A stretch of 20,265 bases of DNA, taken from the IMG/VR virus record IMGVR_UViG_3300031707_004467, positions 1 through 20,265 of that record. One strand, 5' to 3'. Below the pieces are notes generated by a model, which was not told where the DNA came from, made no database searches, and saw nothing but the letters and a program-made list of their open reading frames with translations. The position numbers and the translations under genes were made by a program. Every line of letters starts with the position of its first letter. Position 1 is the first letter of the stretch. Of this stretch, positions 1-7,600 are shown piece after piece. Origin of the DNA: a virus.

Positions 1-477
1 CGAATATAGTCGAACCAATCGTTCGATCAATGTCAGCGGCTTCTCCCAGGGATGCTCGGGAGGCATGATCAGTCGATCGTCATAGACTCCGATCATTTGA
101 CTCCAGTGCAGAGTGTTGAAGGTCGACACCCCTCCACCATATCCGTGTCGCTTGACAAGAATCATTTCGACGAACCTCCCACACTTCTGGGAGAAGTTCT
201 TGGTCGAAGGTGTTTTGACCCAAAACAAGTATTCGTCAGGCTTGAAGAACTGATTCTCGGGCTTGCAGAAGACAACAATGTTCCCCCGACAAACTCGTTG
301 AAGCTCTTCCAAGTTGAAGTCCTTCGTATCATACTCGGGATCAGTGATGATACAATCTGCATAACCATCTTCGAGTGTTCTAAGACTCGCCCATGCCTCA
401 CCGTGAACAACTTGATGAAAGGGATGCTCGGGAGTACACTTCTGAACATGATCTCGATCAAAGATGAGAGTTGTCAT
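1..477 (-). CDS. DNA methyltransferase, N4/N6 amino type (partial, runs off left edge)
   Basis: This frame is open from ATG at 477 to base 1, giving 159 codons with no stop, so the C-terminus lies outside the window. It probably methylates an exocyclic amino group of adenine or cytosine in DNA, using S-adenosylmethionine. Seen: a motif-IV-like TDPEYD at about residues 46-51, in the place of the usual DPPY, and near the visible end HPWEKPLTLIERLV, which matches the HPxxKP-L-ERL signature of beta-class N4/N6 DNA methyltransferases. In that class the SAM-binding motif follows, which here would be beyond the edge. The start overlaps the stop of the preceding 56-residue gene (ATGA) and has a G-rich ribosome binding site. 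Proline to glutamate in motif IV is unusual. The class is fairly sure; the target base and site are unknown. Confidence 0.75.
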   Translation of the reverse strand, partial: MTTLIFDRDHVQKCTPEHPFHQVVHGEAWASLRTLEDGYADCIITDPEYDTKDFNLEELQRVCRGNIVVFCKPENQFFKPDEYLFWVKTPSTKNFSQKCGRFVEMILVKRHGYGGGVSTFNTLHWSQMIGVYDDRLIMPPEHPWEKPLTLIERLVRLYS

Positions 478-644
478 TTGGCACCCCCTGCGTGCATTGA
501 CGATATGACGAGTCTCACGATCTTCAGAACTAGATCATCGAGCTCTGCTAGCGGGAATAGAACTTGACAGCCTCCGTTTGGGCGCTTGACGATCCAAGGT
601 TTGAACAGCGATGCGACTTGACTCGTAAGAGAATACTTTCTCAT
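474..644 (-). CDS. Hypothetical protein, 56 aa
   Basis: This short gene fits exactly between two others. Its ATG overlaps the TGA of the primase-helicase gene and its TGA overlaps the ATG of the methyltransferase gene, both as ATGA. An AAAGGTGG site lies upstream of the start. The product begins MRKYSLTSQV and has a basic first half, then a hydrophobic amphipathic stretch (LAELDDLVLKIVRLVI, residues about 32-47). There is no signal peptide or known motif. I do not recognise the family. Position suggests an accessory role to replication or methylation, but that is only context. The evidence that it is real is the double translational coupling and the intact frame. Confidence 0.6.
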   Translation of the reverse strand: MRKYSLTSQVASLFKPWIVKRPNGGCQVLFPLAELDDLVLKIVRLVISSMHAGGAK

Positions 645-2497
645 GTTCTAAACCACCTTTCTTTCCGCGGACCACCCTTCTTACCATCTTCGGCAGAAGA
701 CTTCGCGCGATGAACGTGATTCGATGCTTCAAGAGCCTTCAGCGTTGATCGAATCATATAATCCGAGAACTCAGGTAGACCTTCGAGCAGCTGTTCTACT
801 GTCAATCCTTCTGGAGCTGCCTCGAGCAATTGTAACAACTTCAAGGAACTGTCAACAGCTTGTGAGCCCTTGACCATTTCCGCATCTGAGACTTCAACCT
901 CGTATCTCTCTGCTAAGTCGAGGAAGCGATATGACCAAGTAGTTCCTCCTGCTGACTTGAATTCAGACTCGACCGAGACCCAACCCTCTGCATTTGGACG
1001 ATCCCCTTTCAGGTACAACGTACCCTCCGAGAACGCATGAAATGCCATCGAGCCGTAGGAGGACTTCGAGTCACCCGCACCCTTCGATCGATGATGAACG
1101 AGAATCACCGAAGACTTCAATTCGGTCTGGATAATCTGAGCTGTTGCGAAGACGCTGTTCCCGACCTCAGAAGCTTTAAACTCATCTACATCTTCGAGCA
1201 TTCGAAGAGTAGGATCGAATATGACCAAAGCTAGACTCCCATGCCGTTCCTTGATTTCACGCAACCAAGCTAAAAGGTCAGCGGTATCCTTTGCGGTGAA
1301 GAGGAACTCTCTCGAGAGATCTAAGTACAACGGGAGGTGAATCTTCGGGAAGAAGACATCTGGGAGACTCACACGACCCCCCAAGCCTTTCGAAATCAAG
1401 ATCTTCTGAAAGCGGTCCTGCAGAAGGTAATCGGGGTCTTCTTTCGTAATGATGACGACCGGGCCGGCTACAGGGACCTCGAACTTCCCGAGAAATGGTT
1501 TGCCAGAAGCAACTGAGATTCCCATATCAAGGGCTAACCAGGACTTCCCCATCTTGGGAGCTCCAACAATCATCCCTACGGACTCCGCCAGTAGAGTCTG
1601 ATTGACAAGCCATCGACCTTCGCGAACTGGGGTCTCGAGAAATGTATCGAGCGAAGCTCTAGAGACTCGACGAGATCGTTTCCTCATCGTCTGATCGATC
1701 AGATGATCGATTAGTCGTGTCATCTCTTTGACATCATGGACTCGTAACCAGACATCGCGAAGATCTTTCTCACCACAGAAGGGGTCAAGTATCTTTGATA
1801 GCTCGCATGAGATTGGGACTATTCCCTCTTCGAGACACAACTCTACAATAGACTCTTGAGACTTCTGACCTGCTTCGTCGTAGTCGAACAGGAAGACAAT
1901 TTCGCGGACGCCGAGAGTCTTAAATTGAGCGAAACTGCGATCTAGATTCGGAGTCTGGGCTCCCTTCGTAACACCGAAGGCTGTTAGACCCAGATGCTTT
2001 AGAACCCCGCAGTCTGATTCTCCTTCAGCTAAGAAGATGCGAGAAGCAATGGTGCTCGGAGGGTCAGGCCAGAGAGGAGGTGTAGCTGCGCCTTGGGGAT
2101 ACCAGGAGTAGACTTTACCTCCGGCAGCTCGAAGCTTAGTGACTGAAGATCGCTCCCAAGTGAACTGAATGTTCTTGTCGTCAAAGACAACACCCCATGA
2201 CTCCCACTCAGCAGTAGGGACTCCAGTGTAGCTTTCCCACCATTCCGATGCGGATGTGGATACCGTAGGGGAGATTGTCGAGATTGAGATCGGTGTAGGA
2301 GTATCGAGCATCTTCACAATGTCTCCATAAGAGCATCCTGCAAAGCAATGAATGAGAACCCCTCCGTTGGAGGACTCGGTTATTGACAGCGAAGCTTTGA
2401 CATCGGCATGAGCAGGACACTTCGCAGAATACCCATTACCTGCTGGAGTAACATCTTCGAGGTGCTCCAGCCACCACGCGAGGGATCTCTTATCCAT
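641..2497 (-). CDS. DNA primase-helicase (CHC2 zinc finger, TOPRIM, RecA/RepA-like ATPase)
   Basis: This is a replication protein of 618 residues that should lay primers and unwind the fork. Domains seen in order: an N-terminal zinc-binding module with C27, H30, C51 and C55, in the style of DnaG zinc fingers; a TOPRIM domain with LAEGESD (156-162) and FDYDEAG (204-210); then a RepA/DnaB-like ATPase. The ATPase has Walker A GAPKMGKS (312-319), Walker B LVIFDP (424-429) and a VHHRSKG segment (467-473) typical of RepA-type helicases. The C-terminal 70 residues look like a winged-helix region. The start overlaps the polymerase stop as TAATG, so the two replication proteins are translated together. 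It is an analogue of T7 gp4, but with a hexameric RepA-type motor. The domain calls are strong; strand polarity cannot be read from sequence. Confidence 0.9.
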   Translation of the reverse strand: MDKRSLAWWLEHLEDVTPAGNGYSAKCPAHADVKASLSITESSNGGVLIHCFAGCSYGDIVKMLDTPTPISISTISPTVSTSASEWWESYTGVPTAEWESWGVVFDDKNIQFTWERSSVTKLRAAGGKVYSWYPQGAATPPLWPDPPSTIASRIFLAEGESDCGVLKHLGLTAFGVTKGAQTPNLDRSFAQFKTLGVREIVFLFDYDEAGQKSQESIVELCLEEGIVPISCELSKILDPFCGEKDLRDVWLRVHDVKEMTRLIDHLIDQTMRKRSRRVSRASLDTFLETPVREGRWLVNQTLLAESVGMIVGAPKMGKSWLALDMGISVASGKPFLGKFEVPVAGPVVIITKEDPDYLLQDRFQKILISKGLGGRVSLPDVFFPKIHLPLYLDLSREFLFTAKDTADLLAWLREIKERHGSLALVIFDPTLRMLEDVDEFKASEVGNSVFATAQIIQTELKSSVILVHHRSKGAGDSKSSYGSMAFHAFSEGTLYLKGDRPNAEGWVSVESEFKSAGGTTWSYRFLDLAERYEVEVSDAEMVKGSQAVDSSLKLLQLLEAAPEGLTVEQLLEGLPEFSDYMIRSTLKALEASNHVHRAKSSAEDGKKGGPRKERWFRT

Positions 2498-4953
2498 TAG
2501 AGTTCTCTCATATCACCCCAACGCTTCCCGATCTTGATGTCAACCTTCAACGGGATGTCGAAGATTGAGCCTTCGGGAAGAGCCCTGCAGACCTCCATCG
2601 TCGACTTGATTGTTGGGATCCACTCTTCGACCAATTCGTCGGGGATGAGAAACAAGATTGAGTCATGCACTGTCGAGATGATTCTGATTTCTGGGGGAAG
2701 AACATGTGCATGCAGATAGATCAGATTCGTCAAGCAGATATCCGAAGCCAGAGACTGAACTGGAGAATTGACACCCTTTCGTTCCATCAGGAAGGCGGTG
2801 TCTCTCATCATCAGGGGGAATCTTCGACGTCGACCCACCGGTGTCTCTACATAGCGTTGAGCACGAACGAGACGATGTTGTCGATCGATCCAATCCCGAA
2901 GACCCGGGAAGCCATTCAGAAAGTCCGACAAGAACTCTTCGGCTTCTTTGAGTGTCCATGGCGTGCCTCCCTGCTCTACAACATAATCCATCTCCCAGCC
3001 CTCGGCCAGAGACTTAGCTCCTCGCCCATAGATGATACCGAAGTCAACATACTTCGCCATGTATCGTTCTAGCTGAGTGATTTGAGCAGCAGGCTTCTTA
3101 AACATCGCCGCTGCAACCTCACGATGAATATCCCGACCTGTCCTGAAGATTGCTGTCATATTGAGGTCGCGAGAATACCAGGCTACTACCCGGAGTTCGA
3201 GCTGAGAATAGTCTCCTTCAGCTAGGACATACCCCTCAGGTGCCTCGAAGCCATCACGAACAATTCGACCCATTAGGATCGGGATGTTCTGAAGGTTTGG
3301 GTCTCGGCAGGATAGTCGACCTGTGTCTGCTCCTGTAAGCAGGAAGTCTGGGTGGACCCGACCATCGACCTGTCGGTCCAACAGACCAACCATGTAGGTC
3401 TGAAGTACCTTCGATTTCTGACGATAGTCCATCAACGTCGTCAAGAACTGTTTGACGGTCTCGGAAAGCTTTAGATGACGTTTGAGGAATGAGTTTACGA
3501 AGTCTCGTTCTGTCGACTCAAGTTCGACACCCATCCCAGCCATCACCTTCTTGATCTGAATGGGTGAGGCTGGGTTCAAGTCGTCGACCTCATACTCCTT
3601 AGCGATTGCCTTGAGTGTCGCCGAATATCCTTCGAGCTCTTTGATGAGCTTTTTTGACTGCTTCTCGAAGTACTTGATGCTAATTGGGAACCCTTCACGT
3701 TCGATCTGAGCAAATGCACAAGCTCCCGGAACGAGAACATTATTGACGAGACTCATCAGCTTGGGCGACTCTTCCATCAGTTCGCCGAGGAGATCGAAGT
3801 ATAGACGAATTGTACAATAGCAGTCCATCGCATGATAGATGTAGAGTGTCTCCCAAGGTCTCTCATCGTAAGGGATTTCCAGAAACTTGTCGAAGTTGAA
3901 ATGGTAGTCTGGGATGTCATATCGAATACGAGCCTGATCCTTCAAGCCTAGACCTTGAAAGCCTCGACCTGTGTTTGCATCTCCGGATCCTCGCTCATCC
4001 CGTGCATACTGCATCAACATCGTATCCCCTACATTGGCAGGCTCGAAGTCTACATCGAGCCAAGATTGAAAGAATTGTAGATCGAACTTGCAGTTATGAA
4101 ACACTGTGAGCCTCTTCGGGTCGTTCACAAGTTCGAGGATTGACTGAGTCACAATTGAGGTGTCTGCAAAATCAATCGGGATGATAACAGCAAGACCTTG
4201 GAGTGTGTTATCCTTATCAATCGCCCCAAAGCCAACCGAGAAGATCTCCCCCTTCAGGAAGTCGAACCCTGAGGTCTCTAGGTCGCAGGATATCACAGAC
4301 GCTGTCTTGAGGTAGCTGAGATATTCGACAGCAGACTCAGTCGAATCAGCAATCAAGATAGTAGTCTCTGGAGCAGGGAGGGGGGCAAAGTTGATGAACC
4401 ACTTTTGGATATCTGCAGAAAAGTCTCTGAAGAGATCTGGGGTTCGAGTTACAGCCGCAGGGTGGAAGGTGGGGACGAGATAAGTCTCACACTCATCCTC
4501 GACATCTGATTCACCTATGTAGGGCTTGACTGCATGCTTCCACATCATTCCCTGTCCTCGAACTTTTGTGATAGCGGTGGTCTTTCCTGGGGAGAGTAGA
4601 GCCGAAGCCGCAATCCCCCCAACTGTCAGGATCTTGGTTGGGGAGACATCGTAGAGTTCTTTCATCAATCGATCTGCACAAGCGTTTTGAGCTGTCTGCG
4701 ACGGGGTCTTGTTGTCAACAGGTCTGCACAGACAAACGTTTGTGTAGTAGACATTCTCTGATCCAATCCCGACAGCATCGAGAGTTGATCGAAGAAGCTG
4801 ACCCGAGACTCCAACAAAGGGCTTCTTCTGAACGACTTCAGTAGCTCCTGGAGCCTCTCCTATAACTGTGGGGGCGTTCTTGGGACCGACCCCGTAGACA
4901 GGTGGACAATCCTTAAGTGGACATTTTAGACAGGGTTCGTAGTCTGATATCAT
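2497..4953 (-). CDS. Family-4 uracil-DNA glycosylase fused to DNA polymerase I (family A)
   Basis: This 818-residue fusion should be the phage replicative polymerase. Residues 1-190 form a family-4 UDG. They show GEAPGATE (32-39), FVGVSGQLL (46-54), FHPAAVTR (163-170) and cysteines C8, C11, C76 (or C74) and C92, placed like the 4Fe-4S ligands of this family. Residues 195-395 are a 3'-5' exonuclease with DLE (224-226), D291 and Y373/D377. The polymerase follows, with motif A DYSQLELR (581-588), motif B R630-K634-F638-Y642 and motif C VHDS (762-765). All catalytic positions I can check are intact. The start has a GGGAGG site and lies 41 bases inside the end of the dpdA-like gene. A glycosylase that removes uracil on the replicase itself is notable in a phage that appears to modify its bases. 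Confidence 0.92.
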   Translation of the reverse strand: MISDYEPCLKCPLKDCPPVYGVGPKNAPTVIGEAPGATEVVQKKPFVGVSGQLLRSTLDAVGIGSENVYYTNVCLCRPVDNKTPSQTAQNACADRLMKELYDVSPTKILTVGGIAASALLSPGKTTAITKVRGQGMMWKHAVKPYIGESDVEDECETYLVPTFHPAAVTRTPDLFRDFSADIQKWFINFAPLPAPETTILIADSTESAVEYLSYLKTASVISCDLETSGFDFLKGEIFSVGFGAIDKDNTLQGLAVIIPIDFADTSIVTQSILELVNDPKRLTVFHNCKFDLQFFQSWLDVDFEPANVGDTMLMQYARDERGSGDANTGRGFQGLGLKDQARIRYDIPDYHFNFDKFLEIPYDERPWETLYIYHAMDCYCTIRLYFDLLGELMEESPKLMSLVNNVLVPGACAFAQIEREGFPISIKYFEKQSKKLIKELEGYSATLKAIAKEYEVDDLNPASPIQIKKVMAGMGVELESTERDFVNSFLKRHLKLSETVKQFLTTLMDYRQKSKVLQTYMVGLLDRQVDGRVHPDFLLTGADTGRLSCRDPNLQNIPILMGRIVRDGFEAPEGYVLAEGDYSQLELRVVAWYSRDLNMTAIFRTGRDIHREVAAAMFKKPAAQITQLERYMAKYVDFGIIYGRGAKSLAEGWEMDYVVEQGGTPWTLKEAEEFLSDFLNGFPGLRDWIDRQHRLVRAQRYVETPVGRRRRFPLMMRDTAFLMERKGVNSPVQSLASDICLTNLIYLHAHVLPPEIRIISTVHDSILFLIPDELVEEWIPTIKSTMEVCRALPEGSIFDIPLKVDIKIGKRWGDMREL

Positions 4954-5776
4954 CAGTGCCTCCCGAGACGACTGCGTCGAATACTTCGATGTTCTTTCGA
5001 ACGATTACAAGCTGTTCTTTAGAAAGTTCGGTGATGAAATAGTACTTGGATCGTTTAGGGTATGTCGGGGAGGGCTCTGCAGGATCGAGTAGGATCTTCG
5101 CTGCCCCATAGACCATTGGCTTGGCTGAGTCGATCGACCTAATTCGATCTCCGAAATCTTCGACGATCTGACGAAGTGCCCAAAGATCACGACCCCACCC
5201 AAGAAGATGAATCTGAACGTCAGGGAGAGTTGCTGCTACTGGGAGAACAGTCTTCTCTAGAAGACGATGCATCCCACCTTCCCACAGCTCGTAGTCTTTC
5301 GAGACACCAATTGTGGGGAGGAAGTTCAACGGGAATGCCGTCTTCTTCTGCGCAGCAAGAAATTCTTTGATCAGACCCTGAAGACAAAGCGAATACTCGA
5401 GGAGAGAGTTCCCTTGAGCTACGAGCATCATTCGGGGTATGGGGGTCATCTGATAAAGCCTCTTCTCGTTTGTCACGAAGAATTGAAGAGCTTCTCGTGT
5501 ACGACGAATCGTGTCGTCACTGTCGAACAGATGATCTGGGCAGACGATCTCGGAGACTCCAAGCTCTTCGGCCTGCGATAGAAGAGTTGCAGCAGCCTCC
5601 CCGAACTGTCGTTCGTGAGCTGAGTTGTCCAAGATGAGGTATGCACCTCCCAGAGACTGGGTAGCATAGAATCTCTTGTACGCCGGGATGTGCAGTAAGT
5701 GTGATAGAAGTAGGAGGTACTTCCGACCCGCTGCTAATTCAAGATTCGGGATCGGGGGGATGATAGTTGATATCAT
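4913..5776 (-). CDS. dpdA: DpdA-like DNA guanine transglycosylase (7-deazaguanine insertion)
   Basis: This 287-residue protein resembles the tRNA-guanine transglycosylase superfamily as found in phages (DpdA), which swaps guanine in DNA for a 7-deazaguanine base. Seen: YLILDNSAHE (46-55), with D50 as the likely general base; a CPD segment (79-81); LVAQGNS (118-124); a base-pocket-like HLLGWG (190-195); and RSIDSAKP (213-220), whose D216 fits the nucleophile of TGT enzymes. At 287 residues it is shorter than tRNA-acting TGT (about 370-390), and I see no C-terminal zinc site of the tRNA enzyme, which favours the DNA-type family. It overlaps its upstream neighbour by ATGA, has an AGGAGA site, and is followed directly by the polymerase gene. 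QueF and a precursor transporter nearby support the assignment. I do not assign the DpdA subfamily. Confidence 0.8.
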   Translation of the reverse strand: MISTIIPPIPNLELAAGRKYLLLLSHLLHIPAYKRFYATQSLGGAYLILDNSAHERQFGEAAATLLSQAEELGVSEIVCPDHLFDSDDTIRRTREALQFFVTNEKRLYQMTPIPRMMLVAQGNSLLEYSLCLQGLIKEFLAAQKKTAFPLNFLPTIGVSKDYELWEGGMHRLLEKTVLPVAATLPDVQIHLLGWGRDLWALRQIVEDFGDRIRSIDSAKPMVYGAAKILLDPAEPSPTYPKRSKYYFITELSKEQLVIVRKNIEVFDAVVSGGTDDIRLRTLSKMST

Positions 5777-6456
5777 GATTGTCTCCTGAATGGAATGACG
5801 TCTTTGAGTAGATACGATTCTACCAGGTTCGTCTTGATCTCGTGAAGATATGTGGGAATCCCGAAGTAGGACGCCCAGAAGTCATATCGATCGAGGATGT
5901 GAAGGTCTCTCTGTAGCTCTACAGGATCCCACTCGTAGGGCTCAGTATAGACACATTGAGCAGACTCTTCCCAACGCCAGGTTCGGGAGAAGCCTTTCTT
6001 CTTGAGCACCATCGTGGTATCAACATACTTCGAGATCTGAATGCGAGCCGATGCGTGACAAGCAAGTGGGTGATTCGGCCAGACGCCGCACCCAGTCGAT
6101 GATTCGAGAGGGCACGAGCTATGAGGCTTAGTGAGTGAATAGAATGCCTTCTCGTCGCCATCGACCCAAATAGACCTCTCTTCGAACTTGGCTTTGACAT
6201 CGAGAGGAAGTCGCGTCCATTCTACCTCACCTGGGACATAGTCAAGTGTCAATGGCCCAAACGATCTGCAACAGGCACGACACCCTGAAGTGCAAATGAA
6301 CTTGCGGAAGATCGACGGACCGATCTTGACATAGTCATTCGAGACTAGTCTCTCAGCAATCTTCCCGACACTGGCTTCAACTACTGTATGATTTCGGGAA
6401 AGCTGAACAAGATGTCCGAGTTCACGAACTACTGTATAGGAGAGGGCTAGAGTCAT
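5773..6456 (-). CDS. CxxxCxxCC metal-cluster protein (YkgJ-like)
   Basis: This 227-residue protein has a cysteine-cluster domain in its middle. The first motif is CTSGCRACC (C55, C59, C62, C63). It is followed by the second half with C115, C123 and LACHAS (C133, H134), the layout of the YkgJ family thought to bind zinc or an iron-sulphur cluster. The flanks are helical and not recognised. I chose ATG at 6456, which overlaps the preceding stop as ATGA, rather than GTG at 6462. The stop overlaps the dpdA-like start in the same way, so the two proteins are probably made in step. This coupling makes it a candidate partner or tailoring enzyme for the 7-deazaguanine pathway, but nothing in the sequence shows the chemistry. 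Confidence is high for the domain and low for the role. Confidence 0.75.
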   Translation of the reverse strand: MTLALSYTVVRELGHLVQLSRNHTVVEASVGKIAERLVSNDYVKIGPSIFRKFICTSGCRACCRSFGPLTLDYVPGEVEWTRLPLDVKAKFEERSIWVDGDEKAFYSLTKPHSSCPLESSTGCGVWPNHPLACHASARIQISKYVDTTMVLKKKGFSRTWRWEESAQCVYTEPYEWDPVELQRDLHILDRYDFWASYFGIPTYLHEIKTNLVESYLLKDVIPFRRQS

Positions 6457-6728
6457 GACCACTTCTTCTTCTGCAAGAAGGCCAGGAGGAACCCACAGTA
6501 GTTGATGATATCCTGAACTTCCATGCGAACCTTGTCCATCTCGCCATGCATCTCGTACCCAACGACCCTTGCTGCCTTCGTGAAGATCATGAAGGCTAAG
6601 TCTGCTGTCTTGTGAGGGAACATTTGATCGATAGCAACGATGTCGTTCTCTCCAGCATCAGTGTGAATCTGAATGATTTTCTGGCATTCTGAGATTTCTT
6701 CTTGTACGACTTCAATGAAGCTTGGCAT
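6453..6728 (-). CDS. Small helical protein, MazG/NMAD1-like
   Basis: This 91-residue, almost wholly helical protein ends in QKKKWS. The pattern HKTADLAFMIFTKAARVVG followed by EVQDIINYCGFLLAFL resembles the nucleotide-modification-associated domain 1 (DUF1599) and MazG-like all-alpha folds. There, a K-x-x-R helix is followed by an acidic helix ending D-I-x-N-Y. Proteins of this kind are found beside thymidylate or base-modification genes in phages, which fits this position. The start at 6728 has a strong AAGGAGG site. The stop overlaps the next gene as ATGA. The metal-binding acidic set of true MazG pyrophosphatases (ExxE...ExxD) is not clearly present, so hydrolase activity should not be assumed. 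The family call is tentative. Confidence 0.55.
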   Translation of the reverse strand: MPSFIEVVQEEISECQKIIQIHTDAGENDIVAIDQMFPHKTADLAFMIFTKAARVVGYEMHGEMDKVRMEVQDIINYCGFLLAFLQKKKWS

Positions 6729-6799
6729 AGCAGATCCTCCTTGTAGGACAGGTTAGGACACATTCGTTCGACGATCCTGGTATCTTCATACCCCAGGAG

Positions 6800-6874
6800 T
6801 GGACCCTCGAGGAGTCGAACCTCGATCGCCTGCGGGAGGACAGGCCATCTCCCAAGTCTTGAAAGTAAGGGCCC
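6800..6874 (-). tRNA. tRNA-like gene with non-standard anticodon arm
   Basis: A 75-base element has a perfect 7-bp acceptor stem (GGGCCCT with AGGGTCC, one G-U) and a textbook T arm (CGAGG, loop TTCGACT, CCTCG), with A as discriminator. The CCA is not encoded. The rest is odd. The D arm can only be drawn as TTTC/GAGA with a 9-base loop ending in GG. The anticodon stem GCCTG/CAGGC closes an 8-base loop (TCCTCCCG), or a 6-base loop if a T-G pair is added. No T33 falls in the right place in either form, so I cannot name the amino acid. A glycine (CCC or TCC) origin is possible. It may be a degenerate or specialised tRNA, or a tRNA mimic. Confidence 0.5.
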
Positions 6875-6877
6875 ATG

Positions 6878-6899
6878 CTGTCCCACTTTCATGGGACAG
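6878..6899 (-). other. Stem-loop between transporter gene and tRNA-like element
   Basis: A perfect 8-bp stem (CTGTCCCA with TGGGACAG) and a 6-base loop lie 10 bases after the transporter stop and 4 bases before the tRNA-like element. No T-run follows, so a classical intrinsic terminator is unlikely. Its place just upstream of the tRNA 5' end suggests a processing or spacing element. A similar arrangement stands before the tRNA-Met. Confidence 0.45.
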
Positions 6900-6908
6900 G
6901 CAGTACAT

Positions 6909-7547
6909 CTAGATACTTGCTTCGACTTTCTTGACCCAATTGACTGCGAGATATGTAAGTGGAGTCGCAAGAGCTTCATACGACGTCTTGAATGCCCAGG
7001 TCGACAGAGACATTGCAATCACTGCTGAGAATGGGATCACTCCTGTGAACGCGATGATCGCGAAGATGAAGGAATCGACACCCTCACCGACGATAGTGCT
7101 TCCAATAGTTCGTATCCACAGAAATCGAGTGCCTGTCAGCTCCTTGATCTTGACGAGTGTCCAAGCATTCACATTCGAGCCAATTAAGTAGGCAATGAAT
7201 GACCCGACGAGCAGTCGGGGTGTGAAGCCCAGAACTACCTTGAAAGCCTCCTGACCAGTCCAAAACCCTGGGGCAGGTAGCTGCAAGCATATCAGGAAGA
7301 ATACGACAGCGAACAGATTGGCAGCGAATCCTATGAGGATTGCTCTACGGGCTACCTGCAGACCATAGACTTCAGGAATGACATCCCCGACGATATACAC
7401 AATCGGGAACAGAAGTTCGGCTGTAGTCAGAATCAGACCGAAGGGAGCCGCCCAAAGCTTGCCCGCGATGATGTTCGAGACCACTAGGGCCACCGAACCG
7501 AGAACGACCAAGACGATGAGCAAAATCGAGAAACGTTTGTGCAACAT
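6909..7547 (-). CDS. yhhQ: Queuosine precursor transporter (YhhQ/QPTR, VUT family)
   Basis: This 212-residue integral membrane protein has about six hydrophobic segments (roughly residues 6-26, 34-52, 70-90, 107-123, 149-170 and 175-195). Family marks seen: FPIVYIVGDVIPEVYG followed by an R pair near residues 47-67, and the later IGSTIVGEGVDSFIFAI, both typical of the VUT/DUF165 family. Members import preQ0, preQ1 or related 7-deazaguanine bases, and the length matches YhhQ. I chose ATG at 7547 because an AAAGGAG lies 10 bases upstream; a longer open frame to 7682 lacks support and overlaps queF. It sits just after queF and four genes before polymerase, with dpdA nearby. It should act in the host inner membrane to bring in the precursor that the phage cannot make from genes seen here. 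Confidence 0.85.
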   Translation of the reverse strand: MLHKRFSILLIVLVVLGSVALVVSNIIAGKLWAAPFGLILTTAELLFPIVYIVGDVIPEVYGLQVARRAILIGFAANLFAVVFFLICLQLPAPGFWTGQEAFKVVLGFTPRLLVGSFIAYLIGSNVNAWTLVKIKELTGTRFLWIRTIGSTIVGEGVDSFIFAIIAFTGVIPFSAVIAMSLSTWAFKTSYEALATPLTYLAVNWVKKVEASI

Positions 7548-7600
7548 TTGAGTAATCTCCTTTAAGTAGTTTTGGATGGGTTGTCTACGACCATAGGTGC

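Noticed and set aside
52-567. A 171-codon plus-strand open frame
   Set aside because: It is antisense to the methyltransferase and the 56-residue gene, which have family motifs, ribosome sites and coupled starts. The plus frame has none.
6729-6770. A third copy of the phased-repeat promoter near CCTAACCTGTCCTA
   Set aside because: Similarity to copies A and B is short, there is no -10 at the 9-base distance, and the site merges with the ribosome binding site of the next gene.
6800-6874. Naming the tRNA-like element as tRNA-Gly, tRNA-Asp or tRNA-Arg
   Set aside because: Placing T33 before CCC, GTC or CCT destroys the anticodon stem in every case, so no amino acid is supported.
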